Source: Paenibacillus sp. HWE-109
Lineage (GTDB): Bacteria > Bacillota > Bacilli > Paenibacillales > NBRC-103111
Assembly: GCF_022163125.1 (NCBI RefSeq)
Contig: NZ_CP091881.1
Coordinates: 4,836,001-4,900,000, forward strand
Direction of reading: 5' to 3'
Length of the DNA: 64,000 nucleotides
Shown here: in pieces, positions 8,820 through 17,092 of the stretch
Layout of the letters: every line of letters starts with the position of its first letter
Position numbering within the stretch: the stretch's first letter is position 1
Notes under the pieces: generated by a model
The model's input: only the letters and a program-made list of their open reading frames with translations
What the model was told of the DNA's origin: nothing
Databases searched by the model: none
Program-made: the position numbers and the translations under genes

Positions 8820-9117
8820 CTAAGAAAAACGGCTTCGCCGCCCTGAGAGATCAGCCTCTTCGTAGCGACAAAACCTGTTAAGGGAACTAGAGGACGCTAT
8901 ATAGGCAAATAGCAGGGATGCTGGGGTATTAGCGGAACTACAGGGTCTTATTTTCACGAAAAACGCTGAATTTGCCTTGAAACAGCAAAATAGCGGACTG
9001 TGGTTCCCTGACCCCTGCGATATGGATACTTTTGGCTAGGAATAGCGGACTATAGTTCCCTCCTTCTGTTCGCAAAAGGCGGCTGGAGTAACTCCGTGCT
9101 CACTCCAAAACATATAA
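8820..9117 (+). repeat. Long intergenic repeat, copy A (about 300 bases)
   Basis: This stretch matches 55481-55777 along its whole length, from TAAGAAAAACGGCTTCGCCG to the AACTCC and ATATAAACTC end. Inside it are two forward modules of the type GGAACTANAGGNCGCTAT (8883 and 8934) and two reverse modules TAGCGGACTNTNGTTCCC (about 8991-9008 and 9043-9060), so the element can fold into a large stem. No protein frame is supported. It lies directly after the rRNA methyltransferase stop. It may be an untranslated structured RNA or a dispersed repeat of the genus. Confidence 0.8.
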
Positions 9118-9590
9118 ACTCTAATATTTGCACGAAAACCTAACCTGCACTAGGTCTTCAAGTCCATGCACCTTCGCAAGCCTCCTTACGAACCCAATAA
9201 CCTTTATTCGGCCAAAATCGCTCATTCTGAAAATCTAATGAATGCCAGATGCGCTAATGCAAGCAATTGATAGCAATTCAGCCAGTAAAGTACCGGATAA
9301 CGCCAATCCAGTTCATTACATCTCCAAGATAGCCATTTTCTCGTCTATAAGCATCCTACAGTTCATTAGATGCCTTTGAGACGGCCCCCCCCAAAGCAAT
9401 GAGGCATGCTGTGAACGTCAACTAAAAAGGGAGAACCCCTTAAATCCACCCAAAACTTATACTTTCTATTATTCCAAAAAAACCTTGAGGGGATTTCCCT
9501 TCAAGGCTTTTTGTCTATTGCTCAAGTAGCGTTGTAATCATCATCTTCGTTTTTTTCTATTTCTTGCTCATACCTCAATATTAATACAAA
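9118..9590. other. Gene-free spacer with weak internal repeats
   Basis: No convincing frame or ribosome binding site here. Several similar words around TAATGAA/TTCATTA recur at about 9236, 9309 and 9360 (for example CAGTTCATTACATC and CAGTTCATTAGATG), which could be the worn remains of another repeat. A strong orphan terminator sits at 9483-9512. Confidence 0.5.
9483..9512 (+). terminator. Orphan rho-independent terminator
   Basis: CCTTGAGGGGA pairs with TCCCTTCAAGG (one mismatch), followed by CTTTTTG. It is about 660 bases past the nearest upstream plus-strand gene, with no recognised gene just before it. Confidence 0.75.
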
Positions 9591-9610
9591 TAATGTAACA
9601 AGTTACATTA
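9591..9610. promoter_or_regulatory. Perfect 20-base palindrome, operator-like
   Basis: TAATGTAAC, two central A, then GTTACATTA. The arms are perfect 9-base inverted repeats, 57 bases before the start of the 110-residue protein. The regulator is unknown. Confidence 0.5.
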
Positions 9611-9666
9611 AATGGGCATACACCTGTAGAGTAAGCAATTCAACCATGAAATGAGGAAATTGATCA

Positions 9667-9999
9667 ATGAGTTACTATTATCCTACACATTACACGCCTT
9701 ACCCGTCCGCATTGCCGTCTCGAGTCCCAACGCATTTCGCTCCAGCATCTTGGTTGGTAAACAGCACGCCTGGTCATTATTACCGAACAACAATTGCAGG
9801 TGTTCCACAAACGGTTCTTTTTGCTGGATACAACTCTTTATCACAAGCTGCGACACTCGTATCACTTACCCCTACAGGTTTACAATTGCTTGTTGTATCT
9901 CCACAAGATTTAGTTGGTTGGACTAATATCGGTCCAAACCTGAATCTATTGAAAAGCGATCCTTTGTGCGGCATTTATCCGTGGGCTTTTGGTTGTTAA
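9667..9999 (+). CDS. Hypothetical protein with Tyr/Pro-rich N-terminus
   Basis: A 110-residue protein I do not recognise. The first 25 residues are rich in Tyr, Pro, His and Ser (YYYPTHYTPYPSALPS), like some spore-coat or surface peptides. The rest resembles a compact beta-rich domain (hydrophobic and Thr/Ser alternation, one Cys near the end and a terminal Cys). There is no signal peptide and no membrane helix. ATG 9667 follows GAGGAAATTGATCA, a reasonable ribosome site. It lies alone, between an operator-like palindrome and a terminator. A coat-related role is only a guess from composition. Confidence 0.6.
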   Translation: MSYYYPTHYTPYPSALPSRVPTHFAPASWLVNSTPGHYYRTTIAGVPQTVLFAGYNSLSQAATLVSLTPTGLQLLVVSPQDLVGWTNIGPNLNLLKSDPLCGIYPWAFGC

Positions 10000-10042
10000 G
10001 AAGGCGTACAGGGAATTACAGATTCCACTCCTGCTCTGCTCT

Positions 10043-10067
10043 GACCTGACGGTCAGGGCTTTTTATT
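10043..10067. terminator. Short hairpin terminator between convergent genes
   Basis: CCTGA/TCAGG stem around 10046-10057 followed by CTTTTTATT on the plus strand. It serves the 110-residue gene and overlaps the stop region of the convergent oxidoreductase gene. Confidence 0.6.
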
Positions 10068-11142
10068 GTTTCGCCCATGGTTGAGTTATCGTCGTCAATT
10101 CCTCTCCCGATTCGATAGCCAACTGCATCATGATCGATAAATAATTATCCTGCATCGCCTCTGCCAAGTCATAGCATGACGGCCCCCCCTGCAAATAGTC
10201 CGCCATCTTAGTCAAGCTAGTAGCAATGGCGATCTCATCGTCGGATAGACGCCCGGGAACAAGTGGGTTTGCATACACCCAATCTTCATTTGCTGTAATC
10301 CCTTGGTGATAATACCCTTCCAAGTTACCGTTATGACCGGTATCGACTCTTCGGAAATTGCCATAGACAGGTGTCTTATAATCCCTCAAATACCGGAACG
10401 TTTCGTCCGTTATTTCTCCATGGCTTCCGCGAACGAGGATACGATTATGGCGAATCCAAGAGAAATACTGATCACCTGTAAAATCGAACAAAGCCAGTTG
10501 GTTTCCGAATCGAAGAGTAGCGATATCCTGCACCGAATCGCCAATCACTTCACTTTCGGGAGGCCCATAACGCCCTGGACCTTTCACGATATTCGAGGTA
10601 AATCTCTGTCCCCTGACGATGGCGTTCTCGAAATTAATGCCTAGCATCTTTCGAATCAGGCTGATGCCATGATAACCATGAGCAGCCGATACTTGCACCT
10701 GAGAAACGTCCCCCAGTTTACCTGATCTCACAAAAGCAATACGTGCAGCATGCATCGGCTGATACAAATATTGTTCAGCTACCTGTACGCGTCCTTTGAG
10801 TTTGCGCAACGACTCATATAAGGCAATCATTCCTGGGATGTCGTTAGCCGGAGGTGTCTCAGTCAATATCGGAATGTTCCTTTCTGCCAGCTCCAGTGTG
10901 CAGATCGGCATGGCATCCCTAGAAACGGAAACAACCGCGAACATGAGAGGCCCGCTTGAAACGAAAGATTCGATATCACGGTAGGTTTTCACGCCCCATT
11001 CCTCTTCGATCTCCCTGCCTCGTTCCTCGTCACGGACTAACATCGCACGGACGGCGAAACGGTGAGGCAGTAATCTCGCAATCCGCAAATAATAATCAGC
11101 TCTCCACCCTCTGCCTACAATGCCGAATTCAATTAAAGACAT
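10063..11142 (-). CDS. Gfo/Idh/MocA-family oxidoreductase-like protein
   Basis: A 359-residue protein. It has an N-terminal Rossmann fold (GIVGRGWRADYY, GxxGxG near residues 7-12) and the C-terminal alpha/beta domain of NAD(P)-dependent sugar and cyclitol dehydrogenases. The family catalytic EKP motif corresponds to ETPP here (ILTETPPAND, near residues 92-101), so the usual lysine is missing. The later YLYQPMHAARIAF region and H-containing segment (AAHGYHGISLIRKML) fit the family. Members without EKP may have altered activity or may not be dehydrogenases. The gene stands alone between a convergent small gene and a divergent peptide gene, so context gives no substrate. Confidence 0.82.
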   Translation of the reverse strand: MSLIEFGIVGRGWRADYYLRIARLLPHRFAVRAMLVRDEERGREIEEEWGVKTYRDIESFVSSGPLMFAVVSVSRDAMPICTLELAERNIPILTETPPANDIPGMIALYESLRKLKGRVQVAEQYLYQPMHAARIAFVRSGKLGDVSQVQVSAAHGYHGISLIRKMLGINFENAIVRGQRFTSNIVKGPGRYGPPESEVIGDSVQDIATLRFGNQLALFDFTGDQYFSWIRHNRILVRGSHGEITDETFRYLRDYKTPVYGNFRRVDTGHNGNLEGYYHQGITANEDWVYANPLVPGRLSDDEIAIATSLTKMADYLQGGPSCYDLAEAMQDNYLSIMMQLAIESGEELTTITQPWAKQ

Positions 11143-11367
11143 CCATTCTTCCCCTCACTTTTCGTAGCCTAATTATATTCTTCTTAATTTTAATTATAAA
11201 TGGAATTAAATGATTCGAATATGGAGTTTTGTTAGGCGTTGCCTTGGGCAATTGCATTGTGAAACAACTAAAAAATGTTCAAATACCCTTGTATAGATGT
11301 CCAATCAAAGGGTAAATGTTGTCATATCATAAAGAGTAATATAAATTCAATCAAGGAGTGGATCGAT

Positions 11368-11469
11368 ATGGGAGTAGCAGTAGCAGAAGGGTATCGCCGC
11401 AATAATGTAGCAGAAGTTCTTGTTCTCTTTATTCTTTTGGTAATTATCACTATGGCTTTTGCTTGGTAA
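11368..11469 (+). CDS. YjcZ-like sporulation-type small hydrophobic peptide
   Basis: A 33-residue peptide: a short polar N-terminus (MGVAVAEGYRRNNVAEV) and one C-terminal helix (LVLFILLVIITMAFAW). This layout matches the short YjcZ-family peptides of Bacillus and Paenibacillus, which are usually made late in sporulation and have no known biochemical role. ATG 11368 has AAGGAG at a seven-base distance. The frame opens upstream at 11275, but that part lacks a site. Such short peptides are often missed; the start site and terminator at 11557 support it. Confidence 0.7.
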   Translation: MGVAVAEGYRRNNVAEVLVLFILLVIITMAFAW

Positions 11470-11556
11470 TGATGGTCTCACTTATTCGTAAGCAAGTAAT
11501 TAAATCAAAGAATCCACACCTTTAACGGGACAGTTGACACGATATGCATGCTCAAG

Positions 11557-11582
11557 AAGAAGAGGGAAACCTCTTCTTTTTA
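11557..11582 (+). terminator. Terminator after the YjcZ-like peptide
   Basis: AAGAAGAGG, GAAA tetraloop, CCTCTTCTT then TT (11557-11582): a perfect 9-base stem with a U-tract. Confidence 0.85.
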
Positions 11583-11629
11583 CATTTATTTCACACAGCA
11601 ATCATTATATTAAGTTCATGTAAACTTTA

Positions 11630-11658
11630 TTGACACAACTTTAAGAAACCACTAGACT
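11630..11658 (+). promoter_or_regulatory. Probable sigma-A promoter for the EF-hand/HupE pair
   Basis: TTGACA (11630-11635), 17-base spacer, TAGACT (11653-11658). This implies a leader of about 90 bases before the ATG at 11753. Confidence 0.55.
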
Positions 11659-11752
11659 TAATATTAATAACAGTTAAACACATGGAATATACGCAAAAAA
11701 CTTATTTGTTTATGTTGTTTATCACTATACAAATAAAGGAGGAAGTTCCTCG

Positions 11753-12481
11753 ATGAAAGCCCCCAAAAAAGTTGCTGCCGTAATGTCCTGCACAATAGTT
11801 TGCTTCATCTTGACAGCAGCATTGCCAGTCAATCCACTTTTGACTTCACAGGCGTGGAGGCTTCTTCAGCCGGAAACGGCAAAGGCTCACAACTTGGATG
11901 TCGGTTTTTCTAATATAACACTCAGGGAGGACGGTTTACGGTATGAGCTGTTGCTTCTTCCGGATGAATTGAGTCCGATTCTTAATCTGGATCTGAATCG
12001 AGACGGTGCAGTTACAATAGAAGAAGCAAATCAAGTGAAACCCGATTTAGAGAAGTTCGTGGCACGGTCTTTGTCCATTAAAGCGGATGATGCCGATTTA
12101 CAGTCGAATTTTGAGTCTATGGAGATTTCTCAACAAGGTCCAGGAATTCCGATGGTCAAGTTGAACTTTGACTATACGTTTGAGAAGAAGATTGATGAGC
12201 TGTTTATTACATATGACCTCTTGTTCAACGTAAGTCCGTTACATCGCAACTTCGCAACAGTTACATCCATTGATGGTTCGAGGAAAGAGCATAATTTCGA
12301 CAAAAACAATCGAATCTTACCTCTTTATATGGATCCCAACAGCCCTAAAGCGCTCGTTAATCGGCTCATAAAAATCAAAGTCCCTCTATGGATTCTGCCT
12401 ATCTTGCTACTGGTTGCAGGAGCAATGATAACCATGATGATCTATTTGACAAGACTGAGAAAAAAAAGGAGGACAAAATAA
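11753..12481 (+). CDS. Secreted or membrane-anchored EF-hand protein, partner of the HupE-like protein
   Basis: A 242-residue protein with an N-terminal signal sequence (about residues 1-45), an extracytoplasmic domain, and a C-terminal membrane helix (about 213-234) followed by a basic RLRKKRR stop-transfer tail. A canonical EF-hand-like loop (D-L-N-R-D-G-x-x-x-x-E-E near residue 82) suggests calcium binding. The AHNLDVGFSNITL start of the mature part resembles the N-terminal extracytoplasmic region fused to HupE/UreJ proteins in other bacteria. The stop overlaps the start of the next gene by one base (TAATG), so the two are translationally coupled. Function is unknown; a joint metal-related membrane complex is an inference. 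Confidence 0.7.
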   Translation: MKAPKKVAAVMSCTIVCFILTAALPVNPLLTSQAWRLLQPETAKAHNLDVGFSNITLREDGLRYELLLLPDELSPILNLDLNRDGAVTIEEANQVKPDLEKFVARSLSIKADDADLQSNFESMEISQQGPGIPMVKLNFDYTFEKKIDELFITYDLLFNVSPLHRNFATVTSIDGSRKEHNFDKNNRILPLYMDPNSPKALVNRLIKIKVPLWILPILLLVAGAMITMMIYLTRLRKKRRTK

Positions 12482-13044
12482 TGTTGGAATTTTCGATACC
12501 CGATTGGTTATTAATGGCATGGAATTACATTTGGTTTGGCATGGAGCACCTATTCACGGGGTATGATCATCTTTTGTTCCTCTTAGGTCTGGTTATCGTC
12601 CGTCTGAAATGGAATGACTATTTGAAAATCATCACGTCTTTCACAATTGGACACAGTATAACTTTGGTTCTGGCAGCATTAGAAATAGTTGAGATTCCCG
12701 GGGCAATCATTGAGCCTTTAATTGCATTAAGCATTGTGTTTGTGGCCGCTGAAAATATAGTACGCAAGCAGTACAAATGGCGTTGGCTGGTTACAGCGTT
12801 CTTCGGTCTTATTCATGGCTTCGGATTCGCCGGACTTCTAGAGGGTCGTTTCTCGGGAGAAGTTGCCTTACCTTTGTTTTCCTTCAATCTCGGAATTGAA
12901 CTAGGACAATTGGCTGTATTGCTTGTACTGTTGCCGATCATTCATAAGATTGGGCAAACTCGCTGGAAAGTCCAGACGGTTTATGGCGTTTCATGCATAA
13001 TCGGCGCGTTCGGCATTTATTGGTTTCTCGACCGTGTGATCTAA
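12481..13044 (+). CDS. HupE/UreJ-family membrane protein
   Basis: A 187-residue polytopic protein (six or seven helices) of the HupE/UreJ_2 group, some of whose members move nickel or cobalt. Conserved polar residues lie in the helices: H-L-F-T-G-Y-D-H-L-L near residues 22-31, G-H-S near 56-58, and I-H-G-F-G-F-A-G near 101-108. These are the metal-type motifs of the family. ATG 12481 has AAAGGAGG nine bases upstream and overlaps the stop of the EF-hand gene. No hydrogenase or urease gene is in the window, so the transported ion is unknown. Confidence 0.85.
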   Translation: MLEFSIPDWLLMAWNYIWFGMEHLFTGYDHLLFLLGLVIVRLKWNDYLKIITSFTIGHSITLVLAALEIVEIPGAIIEPLIALSIVFVAAENIVRKQYKWRWLVTAFFGLIHGFGFAGLLEGRFSGEVALPLFSFNLGIELGQLAVLLVLLPIIHKIGQTRWKVQTVYGVSCIIGAFGIYWFLDRVI

Positions 13045-13067
13045 GATGCAATGTGCAACAAAAACTT

Positions 13068-14267
13068 TCACTTTTTCATATGTCTCAAGCCATAGTCGTT
13101 TATTTTAAGTTTCACGCTGTACGTCACAGGGATTTCACTGAACTCATCATCCCAGTTATTTTTAACTTTTTGCCACACTTTTGGATAGTGGATTCGTATT
13201 TGATTGCCAAACCCGGCAACCTCTACGTGATATTTGTTTTGCATAGCTTTTAAAATCATCTCGACATGTCGAATAACTTCTTTTTCTGCCGCTTTTTCCG
13301 CTGATTGAAGGAATTCGTCTTCGAAATAGTCCACTTTTTCTCGCCAGTCCTCGGTTAATCGGCCAACCGATTCAATCTCGACATGAAAAGAGATCTTGTC
13401 GCCAGATACGTTCGGTCGAATACGACTCTTAAGAGATTCCAATTCATAAATAATAAACGGCTGATTCTGCTCATCCCATGTCTTGATCACCCCTCCTCTG
13501 CTCTTTCCAGTCAGCCATGTCAATCCTTCCAACTCCTCTTCGCTCAGAAAGCCGATCAGCTTGTTGGTCTCTCCTTTAAACACGGCAGCTCCTGCAAATT
13601 TCACTTCCCCTTGTGCGGCAACGACGCTCTGAATTAGGAAGCTTGAATGGGTGGACACCTTTTCCATAACATTTTGGATGGTCATCGGCGGCAGTATCCT
13701 TGTATTTCTGTATTGATTTTTGGAAATTCGAATAAGACGGTCCACAGGAATATCCGAGCCTTTAGTCTCCAACGTATCTTTGGCAAGTCCTCTGGCAACT
13801 AGAACAAAGCCGCTTTCCCTAACCTCGTTATCACGAAAATGCTGGTCGATTAGCGTCTGCAAATCCATGCTGCGCACCAGCTTTTCCCCGAAGACGAACA
13901 TTTTTTGATGCTGATTAAATAGCGGCTTGGATTCAAGTGAAGCTTCTCTCGCAAATTGATGAATCATATCTCCTGAAATGGAATGATTTTTGTATGGTTT
14001 CTGGCCTGCTGAGGCGTTTTTGGATGCAGCAATTTTCGGAATCACAATTTGCCAGGTTATCGTTATCAAATCTTGTTTGCGGTAACCGCCGCCCTTTTCG
14101 TTCAACTTTTTCTCCACTGGCGCTTCGTCACCTTGATCTATCGCTTCTCCGATAACTAACGACAATTCCGTAATGTTTTTACTATCCCAACAACCCGTCA
14201 ATAAGAGTAGAGGCACAATGAGCAGCTTTAAACGCCAATGTCTGATGAAATATTTATTTGGGCACAT
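13068..14267 (-). CDS. Germinant receptor C-subunit lipoprotein (Ger(x)C family), copy 1
   Basis: A 399-residue lipoprotein with a basic start, hydrophobic segment and lipobox LLLTGC (Cys near residue 26), followed by the WDSKNITELSLVIG motif typical of GerAC/GerBC/GerKC. It is anchored to the outer face of the spore inner membrane as the third part of a nutrient receptor that triggers germination. ATG 14267 overlaps the end of the upstream B-subunit gene by 14 bases, so expression is coupled. It is the last gene of the seven-gene minus-strand ger block and converges on the HupE-like gene with only 23 bases between, and no evident terminator. Confidence 0.92.
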   Translation of the reverse strand: MCPNKYFIRHWRLKLLIVPLLLLTGCWDSKNITELSLVIGEAIDQGDEAPVEKKLNEKGGGYRKQDLITITWQIVIPKIAASKNASAGQKPYKNHSISGDMIHQFAREASLESKPLFNQHQKMFVFGEKLVRSMDLQTLIDQHFRDNEVRESGFVLVARGLAKDTLETKGSDIPVDRLIRISKNQYRNTRILPPMTIQNVMEKVSTHSSFLIQSVVAAQGEVKFAGAAVFKGETNKLIGFLSEEELEGLTWLTGKSRGGVIKTWDEQNQPFIIYELESLKSRIRPNVSGDKISFHVEIESVGRLTEDWREKVDYFEDEFLQSAEKAAEKEVIRHVEMILKAMQNKYHVEVAGFGNQIRIHYPKVWQKVKNNWDDEFSEIPVTYSVKLKINDYGLRHMKK

Positions 14268-15351
14268 GTGATATCTTCCTTAACAAAGTAATAAGAAAAA
14301 GTGCAGGTGCAACCAGACAAATGATACATAGAAAGATTTTGCCAATCACCTCACCCAGTTCATTCAGCTGGTTCATGCTTTTGGGAAACATGGCTATCAT
14401 GAAAATCACAGGCAGAACGATAAAGATATATCGATGAATTTCTTTATTAAATGTTTGAGAGATTCCAAGAGCAACGATGTAATGGTAAATGACATACCCG
14501 GTAAATACTTGTACTAGCCTCACCACGATGAGCAAAGATTCATATCGTTCGAGGAAAAAACCGGTAAGTTCGTAAGAACGGACGATCGAAATCGTAGGCC
14601 ATGTCAAGGTCGCAACCTGTTCAAACGGAATGCCTCCCAGGACCGTTATTACAGTAAGCACATGTATGAACACGGAAATCCCGATGCCAGCCAATAGTGC
14701 TTTGCCAGCCTTTTCCGGCCTGCTCATAAATGCAGTAAAGAATAACATCGTTTCAATGCCTGCAAAGGATCTCCAAGTTTCGGGTAATCCTTTGAGCACA
14801 GGACCAAGTCCCATGCCCAGCACCGGGCGCAGATTATCGAGTTCAAACAGTCTCAAGCTTAACGAAAAACTAAAGAGAATAATAAGTAAAGTGAAAGGTA
14901 GAATTAGCTCCAACATTCGCGCAATGGGATTCATCCCTCCGGAAGTAAGATAGACACCAACGCACATCAAGACAAGAATAGTGAACTCTTTGGGGGTTTG
15001 TTCCAACAAGAGATACTTGATGATCTCTGACATATCACGAATTTCATATCCAGCAAAGAGTGCAAAGTAGATGATTACCCCTACATTAAGCGCGCGCCCC
15101 GCCCATTTCCCCATAATGAATTGGCTGTATTCGAAAAAAGTTTTGCCAGGGAACTTCTGACAGAGCTTAACCATTATCAACCCAAAACCAAACGAGATCA
15201 GACCTCCAACGATCACCGTTATCCATCCATCCGGGGTCTTCATCTTATCCGCTAATAGTCTAGGTAACGTCAAGATGCCCACACCCAAGAGGATGTTGGC
15301 TAAGATTACGGAGGCTTGCGGTGTCGTAATACGGTCATTAGGATGGATCAT
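14254..15351 (-). CDS. Germinant receptor B-subunit permease (GerAB/APC type), copy 1
   Basis: A 365-residue integral membrane protein with about ten helices. It belongs to the endospore germination permease family (APC superfamily), which forms the amino-acid or nutrient sensing part of Ger receptors. The beginning ITTPQASVILANILLGVGILTLPR is the standard first helix with the GVGILTLP motif. ATG 15351 follows AAGGAAGGG; the longer frame to 15405 overlaps the A-subunit gene and lacks a site. It starts four bases after the A-subunit stop and overlaps the C-subunit gene, so A, B and C form one unit. The germinant cannot be predicted. Confidence 0.92.
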   Translation of the reverse strand: MIHPNDRITTPQASVILANILLGVGILTLPRLLADKMKTPDGWITVIVGGLISFGFGLIMVKLCQKFPGKTFFEYSQFIMGKWAGRALNVGVIIYFALFAGYEIRDMSEIIKYLLLEQTPKEFTILVLMCVGVYLTSGGMNPIARMLELILPFTLLIILFSFSLSLRLFELDNLRPVLGMGLGPVLKGLPETWRSFAGIETMLFFTAFMSRPEKAGKALLAGIGISVFIHVLTVITVLGGIPFEQVATLTWPTISIVRSYELTGFFLERYESLLIVVRLVQVFTGYVIYHYIVALGISQTFNKEIHRYIFIVLPVIFMIAMFPKSMNQLNELGEVIGKIFLCIICLVAPALFLITLLRKISHVPK

Positions 15352-15355
15352 GCAC

Positions 15356-17074
15356 TCATTTCCCTTCCTTCGGGTCTTCCCTTTGCCGTGTTTGGTCCTG
15401 TACATTCATCATCTGCGGCCGCAATTTCATCATCGAGAGGGGAGCACGTATCAAAAAGTCTTTCCAATCATTCAACCGATAGGGAACCATGGGCGAGGCA
15501 TAAGGTATACCAAAACTTTTGAGTTTGACAAAATGAATAGTGAGAAACAGGGTAAACATGACAACACCATAGATCCCAAGCAGCGCCGCTGAAAACATAG
15601 CAGCAAAGCGCAGCATCCGTAATGCAATTCCCGCATCATATTGGGGAATGGCAAACGAAGAGATTGCAGTTAACGAAACAACAATGACCATTAACGGACT
15701 GGCGATGCCTGCTTCAACGGCAGCTTGTCCAATAACCAAGCCCCCGACAAGTCCGACTGTCTGTCCGACAGGTTTGGGCAACCTAAGTCCTGCTTCACGC
15801 AAGATTTCAATAACAACTTCCATAATTAATGCTTCTAAAAATGGCGGAAAGGGAACTCCCTCACGAGTACCCGCCATCGAAATAGCAAGTTTGGTCGGAA
15901 TCAAACCTTGATGAAAGGATAAGAAGGAAATATAAATGGCCGGTCCAAGTAAAGCCATAAACGCCGCAAAAAAGCGCAAAAGGCGAATCAAAGTTGCTGG
16001 AATCCAGCGAACATAATAATCTTCTGGCGACTGCAAAAGCATGCTGAACGTAACCGGCACGATGGAAACGTAGGAGGTGCCGTCTGTTAGAATGGCAACT
16101 CTGCCTTCCAACAGTGAAGCTATGACGCGATCCGGTCGTTCTGTACTTTGCACCTGGGGAAATGGCGACATGAAATTATCTTCAATTAATTGTTCAATAT
16201 AACTGGAATCAAGCGGGTCATCGATCTTAATACTCTCAATTCTGCGTTTCACTTCATCCACCAAGTTCGGATCGGCAATGCCATCCACATAAGAAATAAC
16301 CAAATTCTTCTTGTTCCGTTCTCCTACTTCGCATTTCAACATTCGCAAATTAGGATCGGATGCTCTCATACGCAAAAGCGAGATATTCTCGTCCAATGCG
16401 TTGACAAAACCGATCTTAGGTCCGCGCACAAGCGCTTCTGAAGTTGGTTCTTCGAAATTCTGCGGGACTGTGGATCCAGTTCCTAGCATCAGACCGCCGG
16501 GAATACCCTCAATGAGTAAAGCTGTTCCCCCTGTCAACACCCCTTCAATGACCTGATATAAGGATTGTATTTCGTTTATTGTGCAAAGTGGCAAGACATG
16601 ATCTTTCACATAATGTTTGAAATCGCAGCTTGCTTCCAGATTTGAAATATCCATATGACCAAGATCCATCATTAATGGTTTTAGAACAAATTCTTGAATG
16701 GTCTTTAAATCAGATACTTTATTGATATAGACGATTGCCGCATGAGTCTCTGTATGTCCAATTTTAAATTTACGGATGGAAAAATCCGTATTGTCACCTA
16801 GTTGATCGCCCAGAATCGATAAATTTGATTGTAGATTTTCGCCCAACATGTCGCGTGGCGGCCAATCTTTCCACAACTTTCGAGGCAAGTTCTCGGGGGC
16901 TGGAGCAGGATGGCTTGCTGACGTGGTATTATCTTCTTTGTTCCAACCTCGATTGGACCTTTCCTTTTGGAAAAACCAGCCAAATAATTTGGAGATGCTA
17001 AATGGAACCAGAAAGGATAACGATGCCCATAAGAGCGTTTTCCAATCTGAAAGAACTTCCAACATCATATGCAT
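15356..17074 (-). CDS. Germinant receptor A-subunit (GerA family), copy 1
   Basis: A 572-residue GerA-family protein. It has a long N-terminal cytoplasmic domain and a C-terminal membrane domain with about five helices; family segments include DYYVRWIPATLIRLLRF, GTREGVPFPPFLEALIMEVVIEILREAG and VGLVGGLVIGQAAVEAG. Unusually, it starts with an extra hydrophobic stretch (about residues 10-35) and a Lys/Arg/Glu-rich linker before the usual domain, making it longer than typical members. ATG 17074 follows AGAGGTG by six bases; an in-frame GTG at 17083 is possible. A candidate sporulation promoter precedes it. It is followed within five bases by the B subunit. Confidence 0.9.
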   Translation of the reverse strand: MHMMLEVLSDWKTLLWASLSFLVPFSISKLFGWFFQKERSNRGWNKEDNTTSASHPAPAPENLPRKLWKDWPPRDMLGENLQSNLSILGDQLGDNTDFSIRKFKIGHTETHAAIVYINKVSDLKTIQEFVLKPLMMDLGHMDISNLEASCDFKHYVKDHVLPLCTINEIQSLYQVIEGVLTGGTALLIEGIPGGLMLGTGSTVPQNFEEPTSEALVRGPKIGFVNALDENISLLRMRASDPNLRMLKCEVGERNKKNLVISYVDGIADPNLVDEVKRRIESIKIDDPLDSSYIEQLIEDNFMSPFPQVQSTERPDRVIASLLEGRVAILTDGTSYVSIVPVTFSMLLQSPEDYYVRWIPATLIRLLRFFAAFMALLGPAIYISFLSFHQGLIPTKLAISMAGTREGVPFPPFLEALIMEVVIEILREAGLRLPKPVGQTVGLVGGLVIGQAAVEAGIASPLMVIVVSLTAISSFAIPQYDAGIALRMLRFAAMFSAALLGIYGVVMFTLFLTIHFVKLKSFGIPYASPMVPYRLNDWKDFLIRAPLSMMKLRPQMMNVQDQTRQREDPKEGK

Positions 17075-17092
17075 ATTCGTCACCTCTGCGTA

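Noticed and set aside
8821..9117. Insertion sequence
   Set aside because: No transposase frame and no target-site duplication could be seen at either copy.
8820..9600. A hidden protein gene in the long gap
   Set aside because: All frames are broken by stops, and the strongest match is the non-coding repeat at 55.5 kb.
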